Notes: generated by a model not told the origin, from the sequence alone. A DNA stretch of 64,000 nucleotides from an uncultured Flavobacteriales bacterium (GCA_913063375.1 CAJXXR010000004.1:1-64000), one strand, 5' to 3'. Counted from the stretch's first letter, positions 1 to 9,989 are shown. Made by a program: numbers and translations.

Positions 1-1515
1 GGAGCAAGTATTAGCGATCAAGCTAGAGCATTGAGAAAAGGTGCTCAAGTAATTGTTGCTACTCCTGGACGTATTAAGGACATGATTCGTAGAAATTATG
101 TTCAACTTGAGGATGTTCAATACGTAGTATTGGATGAGGCTGATGAAATGTTGAATATGGGATTCAAGGAGGATATTGATTCTATCTTGTCTCATACGCC
201 AGACACCAAGTCTACTTGGTTGTTCTCAGCAACTATGCCTAAAGAAGTGTCAAACATTTCTCGTAACTACATGTCTAATCCCGAAGAAATTACTTGTGGG
301 AGAAAGAATGAAGGTGCTAGTACTGTTGATCACGTTTATTTTACAGCAAAAGGGTATAATAAATATGCAGCATTAAGAAGATTGATTGATATTGATCCTT
401 CTATGTTTGCTATTATCTTCTGTAGAACACGTTCTGAAACTCAGGAAGTTGCAGAGAAACTAATAGCAGGTGGTTATAATGCTGGTTCATTACACGGTGA
501 TTTGTCTCAAAAGCAAAGAGATGTTGTAATGAATTTATATAGAAAGCGTAGTCTTCAATTCTTGGTAGCAACAGATGTTGCAGCTAGAGGGATTGATGTA
601 AGTGACGTATCTCACGTAATTAACTATCAATTACCTGATGATATTGAAGCTTATACACACCGTTCAGGTAGAACAGGACGTGCTGGAAAGGAAGGTAAAT
701 CATTTTGTTTGATCACGCCACGTGAAAAATACAGAATACGCCAGATTGAAAAAATCATCAACAAAAAGTTTTCTGAAGGTAAACTTCCAAGTGGTGAAGA
801 GGTTTGTGAAAAACAACTTTTCAACATTATTACGAAGATCCAAGAGGTAAACGTTGAAGATACTACAGTAGATAAATACATGGACAAAGTCTATGAGGCA
901 TTTGCTGATAAAACTAAGGAAGAAGTTTTAAAACAACTGATTTCTCTTGAGTTAAATAAGTTTGCTAAGGAATATAAAAACTCTGGTAACCTTAACGAGT
1001 CTAGCTCTCAAGGTGGTGCTAATGCAGGTCTTAAGCGTATTTTCATCAATATCGGAACGCAAGATGATGTTGATTGGACGTCACTTAAAGATTATGTAAG
1101 ATCTATTACAGGTTTAGATAAAGAAGCTATCAATGGAGTGGATGTGAAGAATAAATTCTCATTCTTCAATGTGAAGCAAGAATTGGCAGATAAACTTGTT
1201 ACAGATTTTGCAGATCAAAAATTCCAAGGTAGAAAAATCGTACTTCAACTATCCACTGACCCAGGTGGTAGTGGTGGTGGTGATAGAAGACGTAGATCTA
1301 AGCCAGGATTCGGAAGAAGCGAAGGTGGTGGAGATCGCCGTGATCGTGGAGGCCGTAGAGATGGTGGTGGAGAACGTCGTGATCGTGGAGACCGTAGTGA
1401 CCGTGGTGGTGACCGCCCTCGTAGATCATCATCTTCTAATTCTTCTAGCAGTCGTTTCGACCGTAAAGAAGGTGGAGGAGGAGAAAGAAATTTCTCTCGT
1501 CGTAGAAGAGGATAA
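1..1515 (+). CDS. DEAD-box ATP-dependent RNA helicase, 5'-truncated by window edge
   Basis: The reading frame is open to base 1, so the gene begins upstream of the window and the Q motif and Walker A (motif I) are missing. Visible helicase motifs in order are TPGR (Ib), LDEADEML (II), FSATMP (III), IIFCRTR (IV), ATDVAARGID (V) and HRSGRTGRAG (VI). After the helicase core comes a DbpA/CsdA-like RNA-binding domain (around GLKRIFINIG to IVLQLS) and a C-terminal tail very rich in Gly, Arg and Asp (RGG-like), which should bind RNA non-specifically. This is the layout of cold-shock/ribosome-assembly helicases of the DeaD/CsdA type, acting on structured RNA in the cytoplasm. A strong terminator follows. 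The TTG at base 31 is not a credible start because the frame upstream continues conserved helicase sequence (GASISDQARAL). Confidence 0.95.
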   Translation, partial: GASISDQARALRKGAQVIVATPGRIKDMIRRNYVQLEDVQYVVLDEADEMLNMGFKEDIDSILSHTPDTKSTWLFSATMPKEVSNISRNYMSNPEEITCGRKNEGASTVDHVYFTAKGYNKYAALRRLIDIDPSMFAIIFCRTRSETQEVAEKLIAGGYNAGSLHGDLSQKQRDVVMNLYRKRSLQFLVATDVAARGIDVSDVSHVINYQLPDDIEAYTHRSGRTGRAGKEGKSFCLITPREKYRIRQIEKIINKKFSEGKLPSGEEVCEKQLFNIITKIQEVNVEDTTVDKYMDKVYEAFADKTKEEVLKQLISLELNKFAKEYKNSGNLNESSSQGGANAGLKRIFINIGTQDDVDWTSLKDYVRSITGLDKEAINGVDVKNKFSFFNVKQELADKLVTDFADQKFQGRKIVLQLSTDPGGSGGGDRRRRSKPGFGRSEGGGDRRDRGGRRDGGGERRDRGDRSDRGGDRPRRSSSSNSSSSRFDRKEGGGGERNFSRRRRG

Positions 1516-1540
1516 ATCCAACTGGATACAAAATAAAAAA

Positions 1541-1569
1541 GCGCGGTATATATATACCGCGCTTTTTTT
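1541..1569 (+). terminator. Intrinsic terminator of the DEAD-box helicase
   Basis: A perfect 22-base palindrome (1541-1562, built on GCGCGGTATA) is flanked by an A run and followed by a run of seven T. It lies 26 bases after the helicase stop codon. Confidence 0.9.
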
Positions 1570-1582
1570 ATGCCTTATAACT

Positions 1583-1615
1583 AAAAAGAGCCTTCCAATT
1601 TGGAAGGCTCTTTTT
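1583..1615 (-). terminator. Intrinsic terminator of the metallopeptidase gene
   Basis: A 16-bp stem (AAAAAGAGCCTTCCAA and its complement) with a one-base centre lies 3 bases beyond the minus-strand stop codon. Its T runs on both sides mean it could work in both directions, backing up the helicase terminator in this convergent gap. Confidence 0.9.
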
Positions 1616-1618
1616 AGT

Positions 1619-4600
1619 TTAATGTATGATGGATATACTTTCTTTAGAAGAATGTCCTAACTGATCTTCTAGTAGGATATAATACAGTCCGTTTGTTAGG
1701 CCTTGTACATCTATTGAAAGGTTGTTTTGTCCTTGACTAAGCTCTTGATTGCTTAAATCGATTACTTTAATTCCTAGCTGGTTGTACACAGCAATAGATA
1801 GATTAGTTCCTTCAGGATTGAATATTTGAATGCTTAATTCGTTATTAGCTGGATTTGGGAAAATACTTGAACTCCAGTTCTCCATTAGAATTGATTTTCG
1901 AAGGTTCGTCACAATCGAGATTCCATCCTTAGAATATATTGCATCCCCAGTATTTAATTCAATCTCCAACAAATATTCAACTTGGTTTTCTGCATTCCAA
2001 AGTTTTAAACTAAAGGCAGAATTAGCACTAATGTTTTCAACCAGTTCAGTACTACTATCATCTCCCCATATTGTTAGTGCTGTATGAGCACCTTGATATA
2101 CGCTTGAACCAATAAGTTGTCCTTTTTCGTTGAAAGCGGCTATTTCATCTCCTTCCATTGCCATTCCTTCTAATACATTTAAAGGTAAAGCAATGGTCAT
2201 ATTTGAACCAGTTTTAAGTGGTTTTGAATAGAAAGAAGGTGTTATGTTACCTGCGAGTTTAGCAGTAGCTAGCGTAGTTGAGTTAGAAGCATAAGTAAGA
2301 ATATCCTGATTGTTCATGTTGATCTGGTATCCTTCTCCTGGCTCCATATTTCCAATATTATTGATATTGAATTGTGGCCAGTACACATTTCCTTCAGCAT
2401 CCTTTACCAACCATATATTTGCTGTAATATCAGCAAGAGCTGAGCTAATAATGGCTTCATGTGTTCTTAAATATCCTAAGTAAGACCAGCCTGGGTCCAG
2501 TGTTAATGAATGGTTCGTTGGATCAACTACGGAACCTTCTACGTTCCATGTTGCATCTGCATCCATTTTCACCTTATAGGCCTTCCCTATTGTTAAGTCT
2601 CCAATATTGTTAATGTTGAAGGCTGGCCAATAAACAGATCCATTTTCGTCTTTAGCTAGGAATATATCATTCGCGATAGGAGCCATTGAAACAGAAATAT
2701 CAGCGTCATTTGGATCTATATATGTAGAAACAAAGTTCCAGCCATTTACCATATCAATAGATTGACCATTACTAGCGTCAATACTTTCGATAGCACTTAT
2801 TCCATCGTCAGCATATTCTCCTTCATTAGGCATGTTGATATCATAACTAACTTCTGCATTTAGGGTAGCTAAGGTGGAGATGTCAAATACTTTCCAAACG
2901 AAACTTTCTCCGTCTTGGAATCCATTATCTTCACCGTCTTCAGCTCCATATGCAGTAATCGTTGCATTGGCTCCATTCCAAATAATAAAACCACCACACT
3001 GTGATAGACCATTCTGATCGTAGAATACACCTACATAATCTCCATTAGCTAATGCGTCACCATTGATGTCCATTAATGCATTGGTAGGGATAAGAATAGT
3101 ATGATTTTCTGAAGTTGCTGTAACATCCCAAATACTATCAGTTGCAGGTGTATATTCACAAGAACCATCATTTGTATTTGCTAACGATTCAAAGTTAAGT
3201 GCAGTACTGTCTGTACATCCTAAAACAACAGTAATACATGAACCATCATCTACAGTAGCTGTAGGGTTGTAGTTCCAAGCTGTTGGATCTGTACAACCTA
3301 AAATATTTGTGATACATGATCCATCGTCAACATTTGCGTTTGCGTTATAATTTGCCGCGGTAGAATCAGTACAACCTAATACGGTTGTTATACAAGATCC
3401 ATCATCAATAGTAGCGTTTGAAGAATAATTGATGGCTGATTGATCTGTACATCCATAAATATCAAACATACAAGAGCCATCAGAGATATTCGCTCCAGCA
3501 TTGAAATTGTTTGCTAATGAATCAATACATCCATAAATAGCATCAATACATGAATTGTCATTACTCGTTGCATTCCAGTTGAAATTTGCAGCATAAGGAT
3601 CTGTACAACCCCATACCTCTAAGTTCAGTAAGGTGTCTGCGTAATATATAGCATTAGGAATACTAGTACTTACGTGCGCTTCAATATGATAGGTTCCATT
3701 TTCAGCAAAAATATGACCAAGAGGATTACCTATTTGACTTCCTGTACTGTCGCCGAAAGCCCATGTTACTGAAAGTACAGATACTCCAGGAGCAGCTGTA
3801 ATCCAGAAATTATACGAACTATCTACCAATTGTTCATAGTGAAGGAATACAATATCATTTGAGCAAGAGCCATCATCTATCCCTGCTAATGGATCGTAAT
3901 TGTTGTAGGTGCTATCTGTACATCCACTTGGTAAGAAAATACATGTACCGTTATAAATAGTTGCAGCAGGATCGTAATTGAATGCTGTAGAATCTGTACA
4001 GCCAAAAATTTCTTCCACACAGAATCCATTGTCCGTATTTGCATTCGGATCAAAATTCAATGCAGTAGGGTCTGTACATCCATATGCAAATTCCTCACAA
4101 CTCCCGTCATCGAAAGAAGCATTTGGATTATAATTGAATGCTGTAGCATCTGTACAACCATGAATGATACAGTTTCCATTATCAATATTAGCATTTGGAT
4201 CGTAATTGATAGCTGTCGAATCTGTACATCCCATTACTAAACAGCTTCCATCATCTACATTTGCATTTGCATTGAAGTTTAATGCATCTGGATTGGTACA
4301 TCCAATAACTTCTGGTTCACAAGAGCCGTCATCTTCTGTAGCAGCAGGGTCGTAATTGAACGCTGTAGGATCTGTACAGCCATAAATAGCTGGAATGTCT
4401 GTAGTTGTAAAACTTAAGGTGTCAGACCAAAGGCTAAACCCACAAGCATTTTGAGATTTCACTCTCCAAAAGTATTCTGTATCTATTTCCAAAATAGGAC
4501 TAGGGAAGTAATTATTTTCCGTTGAAGTACCGGTTTGAAAAAGAGTAGCGAAGGTAGAATCTGTGGAAATTTCAATGGTGTATGATTGAATGAAATTCAC

Positions 4601-7012
4601 AGGGTCCCACATAAAGTTTACCCCTTCTGGAATGTCAGTTGCATCATCCAATGGGAACGTTAAAATAGAAGTTGTTGGTAGACTATTTGCTACTTGGTAA
4701 ATAATATCCGTAGTATGGGTGATTGTATCATCCGTCCCTGTAATGGTTATTAGATAATCTCCAGGTGTAATTGTATTAGGTTCAAAGGTGATGCTTGTAG
4801 TTGTTCCTGGTGCCACAAGAGTATCTCCAAAAGTGAAGGTTGCACCAGCAGGCACTCCCGTTGCAGAAAGTTGTACATCGTTAGAAAAACCTAAAATTTG
4901 TTCAACTTCTAAAGAGTCGATTGCAAAACCTGGGGCACAAATAGCAAAAGTATTGTCATCCGGGTTTAAGACAAAATCTGGAGTAGTTGGTTCTGTAACA
5001 GTAAAATTGTTATCTGAGATATCGAAGAAAACATTATTGTCTGCTTTAATTTTAATACGACAGGTTGTACTACTCGTAATACCTGTTGGTAAAACTCCAA
5101 TTGGAATCAAAACTTGGCTTGTTCCATTATTAGGAACATTAAACGCCAATGTAGTTGGATAGGTGAAACCACCGTCAGTAGAAAGAGTAATGGTTACATG
5201 TGAACAGTTTACTGGAGCTATATCTGTATTTGCAACATCCCAGTTAATGGTTACCAATTCATTTTCGGCAACAACTTCTCCACCATTTAAGTCTTCCACA
5301 ATAAATGGACCAGCAGTTCCTGCAACATTTAAACTTAAGTTATCATAATCAAATCCCCCAGTTCCAGCATTGTTATCTCTTACAACAAATCTAAAATTCA
5401 TAGATCTTGTATAAGTAGGTAGCATTTCACCAATTGAAGTGGTATTATTTACTAAGTCTACTAATCTTGGGAAAACTCTGGTAGCATTTGTTGTAGGAGC
5501 CCATACCCTAAATATAGGTTCATTAGCAGTAGGGTTTTCCAAATCAGTTAATGTAGTAGTTGACGGTCCTAAATCAAATTGTTCCCAAGTATAGGTAAGT
5601 ATATCTCCATCAACATCAGTTGCAGATCCTGTTAATTCGAAAGGTGTAGAAACGGGAATTGTATATCCTCCTGTCCCTGCATTCGCGTCAGGTACATTGT
5701 TTGTTGAGAGTTCAATAACGGCACAAGTCGTACCATCTATATGGGTTTGAATTTGATCGTAACTGTGTGAATGAAAAATGGCATCTGAATTATTTTGTAA
5801 GTTCGGTGCACAAATTCCAGCATACCCCATTATTGTAGAGGCACTTCCTGGTTCATAGGCTGAATTAAGGGCTCTATTACAGGTGTTATTTTGAGTGTGT
5901 GAAGCTCCAAATTGGTGTCCAACTTCATGAGATACATAGTCGATGTCAAATGGGTCACCTGTGGGCGCGGATGAACCTGTAACTCCACGTGCTTTATTAG
6001 AATTTGAACAAACAACTCCTAAACCAGCTAATCCACCACTGTCAGTTCCAAAAAGGTGTCCTATATCAAAGTTGGTAGATCCAATGGCTGCAGTGATTTC
6101 TGTTTGTGCTTCAGTAATCATTAAATTGGTAGTCCCGTTGGTATAAGGATCGGTAGCAGAGTTGGTTTCAATTAGTGTATTAGTATTTGATACAAGAATT
6201 AATCTTACCGCTAAATCAGCTTCATAAATTTCATTTACCCTATTTATAGTAGTTGTCATAGCTGCTAAAGCCAATGGAACGGTCCCTCCATGGAAGGTCG
6301 TATATTCACCAGTGGCAGCTAAAGCCAATCGATACTTTCTTAATTCTGTTCCAGTAGGAACAGCAATAGAAGGTGGTGTAGTCGTCAAATCTTCTTGTGG
6401 AGCAAGAGGAGTAATAATACCAAGAGTATTTGTATCCTCTAGTTTACAAGTAAAAGTTGACTCACCTTGTTTTTGGAAATCCCGCTTAAAATAGGATATT
6501 GCGTATTGGGTATTGTGTTGACTGTATGGGTCAATAAAAACGGTACCCATTTTTGAACGAATCATGGCATGAAAACCAGAAGGAGAAATATCCAATCGAA
6601 CCGTCGCTGTTCTATCTTCGACACCCTGACCTAAAAATGTTTTTATGTTTGGGAATTTAGCAGCTAAACCATCCTCAAAAATTGGCGATTCTACAATACT
6701 AAAGTTCATTGTAGTACCGTTTGGCATAGGTAAGGTAATCATATACCCGCTATTCTTGGCGCTAACCTGTGTTTCATGAGGTGCCGCAAATAAGAAGTTG
6801 GTTAGATCCGTATGGGAAACTTGAGCAACTTGGTATTTGTTTGGTATAATAATACGAGCTCCTTCGGTATTGACTACATTCCTAGATTCTAGTTCGAAAA
6901 AGGACTGCTGTGCTTTGGAAGAAAATGAAATAAATAGAAAAAAAGCGCATAAAAAATGCGTAAATGAATAGGTAATGTTCCTCAGCATAACTTGGGCTTT
7001 GCGATTAAACAT
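1619..7012 (-). CDS. Giant secreted reprolysin-like zinc metallopeptidase with 13 GCTD repeats and T9SS sorting domain
   Basis: A 1797-residue exported protease. The N-terminus is a signal peptide ending SSKAQQ; a second ATG at 6988 (residue 9) gives a more usual signal length. A propeptide-like region follows, then a catalytic domain with the zinc site HEVGHQFGASH at residues 362-372 and a downstream 'IMGYAG' Met-turn, as in M12B reprolysin-like enzymes. Next are Ig/fibronectin-like domains and, at roughly residues 875-1290, 13 copies of a ~21-residue repeat of pattern GCTD.TA.NY...A..DDGSC. These run as 7, then a PKD-like domain, then 6. The C-terminal ~85 residues (FPNPANN...) form a type A T9SS sorting domain, so the product should cross the outer membrane by T9SS. 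Substrate unknown. The repeats resemble cysteine-bounded, Asp-rich stalk repeats of Bacteroidota surface proteins, and a calcium-binding or disulfide-stapled spacer role is inference. Confidence 0.9.
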   Translation of the reverse strand: MFNRKAQVMLRNITYSFTHFLCAFFLFISFSSKAQQSFFELESRNVVNTEGARIIIPNKYQVAQVSHTDLTNFLFAAPHETQVSAKNSGYMITLPMPNGTTMNFSIVESPIFEDGLAAKFPNIKTFLGQGVEDRTATVRLDISPSGFHAMIRSKMGTVFIDPYSQHNTQYAISYFKRDFQKQGESTFTCKLEDTNTLGIITPLAPQEDLTTTPPSIAVPTGTELRKYRLALAATGEYTTFHGGTVPLALAAMTTTINRVNEIYEADLAVRLILVSNTNTLIETNSATDPYTNGTTNLMITEAQTEITAAIGSTNFDIGHLFGTDSGGLAGLGVVCSNSNKARGVTGSSAPTGDPFDIDYVSHEVGHQFGASHTQNNTCNRALNSAYEPGSASTIMGYAGICAPNLQNNSDAIFHSHSYDQIQTHIDGTTCAVIELSTNNVPDANAGTGGYTIPVSTPFELTGSATDVDGDILTYTWEQFDLGPSTTTLTDLENPTANEPIFRVWAPTTNATRVFPRLVDLVNNTTSIGEMLPTYTRSMNFRFVVRDNNAGTGGFDYDNLSLNVAGTAGPFIVEDLNGGEVVAENELVTINWDVANTDIAPVNCSHVTITLSTDGGFTYPTTLAFNVPNNGTSQVLIPIGVLPTGITSSTTCRIKIKADNNVFFDISDNNFTVTEPTTPDFVLNPDDNTFAICAPGFAIDSLEVEQILGFSNDVQLSATGVPAGATFTFGDTLVAPGTTTSITFEPNTITPGDYLITITGTDDTITHTTDIIYQVANSLPTTSILTFPLDDATDIPEGVNFMWDPVNFIQSYTIEISTDSTFATLFQTGTSTENNYFPSPILEIDTEYFWRVKSQNACGFSLWSDTLSFTTTDIPAIYGCTDPTAFNYDPAATEDDGSCEPEVIGCTNPDALNFNANANVDDGSCLVMGCTDSTAINYDPNANIDNGNCIIHGCTDATAFNYNPNASFDDGSCEEFAYGCTDPTALNFDPNANTDNGFCVEEIFGCTDSTAFNYDPAATIYNGTCIFLPSGCTDSTYNNYDPLAGIDDGSCSNDIVFLHYEQLVDSSYNFWITAAPGVSVLSVTWAFGDSTGSQIGNPLGHIFAENGTYHIEAHVSTSIPNAIYYADTLLNLEVWGCTDPYAANFNWNATSNDNSCIDAIYGCIDSLANNFNAGANISDGSCMFDIYGCTDQSAINYSSNATIDDGSCITTVLGCTDSTAANYNANANVDDGSCITNILGCTDPTAWNYNPTATVDDGSCITVVLGCTDSTALNFESLANTNDGSCEYTPATDSIWDVTATSENHTILIPTNALMDINGDALANGDYVGVFYDQNGLSQCGGFIIWNGANATITAYGAEDGEDNGFQDGESFVWKVFDISTLATLNAEVSYDINMPNEGEYADDGISAIESIDASNGQSIDMVNGWNFVSTYIDPNDADISVSMAPIANDIFLAKDENGSVYWPAFNINNIGDLTIGKAYKVKMDADATWNVEGSVVDPTNHSLTLDPGWSYLGYLRTHEAIISSALADITANIWLVKDAEGNVYWPQFNINNIGNMEPGEGYQINMNNQDILTYASNSTTLATAKLAGNITPSFYSKPLKTGSNMTIALPLNVLEGMAMEGDEIAAFNEKGQLIGSSVYQGAHTALTIWGDDSSTELVENISANSAFSLKLWNAENQVEYLLEIELNTGDAIYSKDGISIVTNLRKSILMENWSSSIFPNPANNELSIQIFNPEGTNLSIAVYNQLGIKVIDLSNQELSQGQNNLSIDVQGLTNGLYYILLEDQLGHSSKESISIIH
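4314..4389 (-). repeat. First copy of the 13-unit GCTD...DGSC repeat array (array spans about 3150-4389)
   Basis: The coding array spans roughly 3150-4389 on the minus strand. Each unit starts Gly-Cys-Thr-Asp and ends Asp-Gly-Ser-Cys (variants GCTN, GCID, DNGNC, YNGTC, NDNSC). Two cysteines per unit suggest one disulfide per repeat. The array is broken by a PKD-like domain (about 3610-3870) after seven units. It is a protein repeat with diverged codons, not a nucleotide tandem repeat. Confidence 0.8.
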
Positions 7013-7058
7013 AAGTTTTAGATAAAATTCAGCTAAAATTATGAAAAAAAAACTAGTA

Positions 7059-7086
7059 TTGATTTAATTAGAATCTATTATTTTTG
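7059..7086 (+). promoter_or_regulatory. Bacteroidota-type promoter of rarA
   Basis: TTG at 7059-7061, 17-base spacer, TATTTTTG at 7079-7086, matching the TTG-N17-23-TAnnTTTG consensus. The rarA ATG lies 19 bases beyond, leaving a very short leader. Confidence 0.65.
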
Positions 7087-7105
7087 CTAAACTAAATAGT
7101 GGAAT

Positions 7106-8383
7106 ATGGCCTTAAAACCTTTGGCAGAAAGAATGCGACCAAATGATCTAAAAGATTATGTTGGGCAAGAACATATTATAGGAGAAGAAGGGAGTTTGCT
7201 TAAAGTGTTGAAAGCGGGGGTATTACCTTCTATTTTACTGTGGGGACCTCCTGGTGTAGGGAAAACTACATTGGCTTATTTACTTGCGAAATTTATTGGT
7301 AGACCTATTCATTTGGTGAGTGCAATAAATTCGGGAGTAAAAGAAGTTCGTGAAGTTATTAAACAAGCTACATCTAGGGATATGTTCCATCAAACCCCTA
7401 TTTTGTTTATAGATGAGATTCATCGATTTTCAAAAACGCAACAAGATTCATTACTTTCGGCTGTTGAGAAAGGGGATGTAATATTGGTAGGAGCTACTAC
7501 AGAGAATCCGTCCTTTGAAGTAATTTCGGCCCTTTTATCAAGGTGTCAAATTTATACTTTGAAGCATCTAGAACGTTCTGAACTTGAGATGATTTTAGAG
7601 CGAGCGATCGAGGAAGATGAAGTATTAAGTAAAAAGGAAATTACATTAAAAGAAACGGAAAACCTTATCCGGTATTCTGGTGGAGATGCTAGAAAGTTGA
7701 TGAACCTATTGGAACTAGTTGTAAACAGTTGTCCTGGGGATACGCTTTCAATCGACAATGATATGGTAGCGCAGAATATTCAAGATCAGCTCTATCTTTA
7801 TGATAAAAATGGAGAGATGCATTATGATATTGTCTCTGCATTGATTAAATCAATACGCGGATCGGATCCAAATGCTGCAGTTTATTGGTTGGCTAGAATG
7901 ATTGAAGGGGGAGAGGATCCCAAATTCATTTCTAGAAGGTTATTGATATTGGCCTCTGAAGATATTGGAAATGCAAATCCTACCGCCTTGATTATGGCAA
8001 ATAATTGTTTTCAGGCAGTACAGGCTATTGGATTCCCTGAATCAAGAATTATTCTATCACAATGTGTAATATATTTGGCAAATTCCGCCAAAAGTAATGC
8101 ATCTTATATGGCGATTAATTTAGCCCAACAAGAGGTAAAAAAATCAGGCCACCAATCAGTCCCTTTACACCTTAGAAATGCACCAACTAAATTGATGCGG
8201 GATTTGGGTTATGGGGATAATTATAAATATGCACACAACCACCAAGGTAATTTTGTTCAACAAGAATTTTTACCTGATTTGATTTCGGGGACTACCTTTT
8301 ATAAGCCTGGTAATAATGCCAAGGAGAATCAATGGAAGGATCAGTTGAAATTTAAATGGAAAGGTAAATACAATTACGATTAG
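7106..8383 (+). CDS. rarA: Replication-associated recombination protein A (AAA+ ATPase)
   Basis: A 425-residue AAA+ ATPase of the RarA/MgsA/WRNIP1 family, which acts at stalled replication forks and interacts with single-stranded-DNA-binding protein. Visible features are the N-terminal 'LAERMRPNDLKDYVGQEHI' segment, Walker A GPPGVGKT at residues 47-54, Walker B FIDEIHRF from residue 101, sensor 1 'GATTENPSFEV', and a C-terminal tetramerisation domain ('SIRGSDPNAAVYWLARMIEGGEDP'). Length is normal for the family. A consensus promoter sits just upstream and bshC starts four bases after the stop, so the two are probably co-transcribed. Confidence 0.95.
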   Translation: MALKPLAERMRPNDLKDYVGQEHIIGEEGSLLKVLKAGVLPSILLWGPPGVGKTTLAYLLAKFIGRPIHLVSAINSGVKEVREVIKQATSRDMFHQTPILFIDEIHRFSKTQQDSLLSAVEKGDVILVGATTENPSFEVISALLSRCQIYTLKHLERSELEMILERAIEEDEVLSKKEITLKETENLIRYSGGDARKLMNLLELVVNSCPGDTLSIDNDMVAQNIQDQLYLYDKNGEMHYDIVSALIKSIRGSDPNAAVYWLARMIEGGEDPKFISRRLLILASEDIGNANPTALIMANNCFQAVQAIGFPESRIILSQCVIYLANSAKSNASYMAINLAQQEVKKSGHQSVPLHLRNAPTKLMRDLGYGDNYKYAHNHQGNFVQQEFLPDLISGTTFYKPGNNAKENQWKDQLKFKWKGKYNYD

Positions 8384-8387
8384 AATT

Positions 8388-9989
8388 ATGTTTATAAAAT
8401 CATCCTTAAGTTTTCCTGAAACAGGAGCTTTTAATAAGATTATAAGGGACTATCAGACTAATGCCGATCATTTAAGACCTTTTATTTCCGAGTTTCCTAG
8501 TTTGGAAAACCTGGATAAACTTTCAAATAATTTGTCCTTTTCTAAGGAAAAGAGACAGGTATTGCAAGAGGTTTTATTGGAACAGTATGCCGAAATTGAT
8601 AGTTCAGAAAATACGAACAACAATATCCATAAATTGGGGGAGGACAATACCTATACTATTGTTACCGGACACCAAATATGTTTATTTACAGGGCCATTGT
8701 ATTTTATTTATAAAATTGCTAGTACGCTACAACTGTGTAAGCAATTGAATGAAAAGTACCCTGCAAAGAATTTTGTTCCAGTGTATTGGATGGCTACTGA
8801 AGATCATGATTTTGAAGAGGTAAATCACTTCAATTATTTTAAGGATCGAATAGTTTGGGAAACAGAGCAGACTGGGATGGTTGGATCATTTGGATTGGAG
8901 ACAATGGAGCCTCTAATGGAGCAAGTCGAAGAATTGTTTTCTGGAATGCCAAATGGAAATGATTTGAATGAGCTATTTAAGGACTGTTATGGTAATTCAA
9001 AAAATCTATCTGAAGCAACCCATAAGTTGGTGAATGCTCTTTTTGGAAAACATGGCCTTCTTATATTAGACGCTGCGGATACAAGGTTGAAAAATCAGGC
9101 AGTTTCATGGATGCAAGAGGAGCTGGAAGAAGGATTTGCTGAAAAGGCCTTTCAAGATCAACTTCAGCATTGGCCAAAAGAGTATAAAGTACAGGCAAAG
9201 CCACGTGAAATAAACCTATTTTATGTGTTGAAAGACATAAGAGGAAGGATTGTTCGATCTGGAGAACAGTTTGAGGTATTGAATTCAACTATTTCATTTT
9301 CTAAGGAAGAGATTATGAAAGAACTTCAAAATCACCCAGAGCGCTTTAGTCCAAATGTTATATTGAGACCTCTGTATCAGGAAACCATTTTACCTAATAT
9401 AGCTTATATAGGTGGTGGTGGTGAAATTGCTTATTGGATGTTACTGAAAAAGATATTTGATAAAAGGAATATTGAATTCCCAATTTTAATAGTCCGTGAC
9501 TCCGTGTTGATTGTAGATCAGGCGGCAGCAAAGAAAAAGGAAAAATTAACCTTAACAGATGCCGAATTATTCTCAGACCCTCATCAAGTATTAAAGGGAC
9601 ATGCCGAAGAGTTGCTAAACGGTAAGATTGATTTGGAGACAGAAAAGGTCTTGATTCTAAATCAGTATGATCAGATTAAGGAAAAGGTGGCAGTAGTCGA
9701 CAAAAACCTTCAACAGACAGTACAAACGGACATCAATAAATTTATAAAAGGTTTTGATCAATTAAAAGGGAAAATTATCCGTGCTGAAAAGCGAAAAAAT
9801 CAGGATATGGAAACCCAATTGGTTAATTTTAAAGACCGACTATTTCCGAATGGCAGTTTGCAGGAAAGACATCAAAACTTTTCAGTTTTTTACCAGAAGT
9901 GGGGGCAGGAATTTATTGATTGTTTGGTAGAGGAACTCAATCCTTTAGAAAAGAAGTTTTGGATCTTAACAGAAAAGAAAGATTCCTAG
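8388..9989 (+). CDS. bshC: Bacillithiol biosynthesis cysteine-adding enzyme
   Basis: A 533-residue protein matching BshC, the ligase that adds cysteine to glucosaminyl-malate in the last step of bacillithiol synthesis. Recognisable family signatures are 'TGHQICLFTGPLYFIYKI' near residue 95, 'VPVYWMATEDHDFEEVNHF' (the nucleotide-binding-like HIGH/ATEDHD region), 'RPLYQETILPNIAYIGGGGEIAYW', and a long coiled coil followed by the closing 'NPLEKKFWILT'. It lies 4 bases downstream of rarA, and the association of the two looks positional only. Its presence implies bacillithiol is the low-molecular-weight thiol of this organism; bshA and bshB are not in this window. Confidence 0.93.
   Translation: MFIKSSLSFPETGAFNKIIRDYQTNADHLRPFISEFPSLENLDKLSNNLSFSKEKRQVLQEVLLEQYAEIDSSENTNNNIHKLGEDNTYTIVTGHQICLFTGPLYFIYKIASTLQLCKQLNEKYPAKNFVPVYWMATEDHDFEEVNHFNYFKDRIVWETEQTGMVGSFGLETMEPLMEQVEELFSGMPNGNDLNELFKDCYGNSKNLSEATHKLVNALFGKHGLLILDAADTRLKNQAVSWMQEELEEGFAEKAFQDQLQHWPKEYKVQAKPREINLFYVLKDIRGRIVRSGEQFEVLNSTISFSKEEIMKELQNHPERFSPNVILRPLYQETILPNIAYIGGGGEIAYWMLLKKIFDKRNIEFPILIVRDSVLIVDQAAAKKKEKLTLTDAELFSDPHQVLKGHAEELLNGKIDLETEKVLILNQYDQIKEKVAVVDKNLQQTVQTDINKFIKGFDQLKGKIIRAEKRKNQDMETQLVNFKDRLFPNGSLQERHQNFSVFYQKWGQEFIDCLVEELNPLEKKFWILTEKKDS

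Noticed and set aside
31-1515. TTG at base 31 as the start of the helicase
   Set aside because: The frame continues upstream to base 1 with helicase-like sequence, so the gene is cut by the window edge.
3150-4389. Regular repeats that might be a CRISPR array or DNA tandem repeat
   Set aside because: The periodicity is in the protein (GCTD...DGSC) with diverged codons and no identical spacer-flanking direct repeats.
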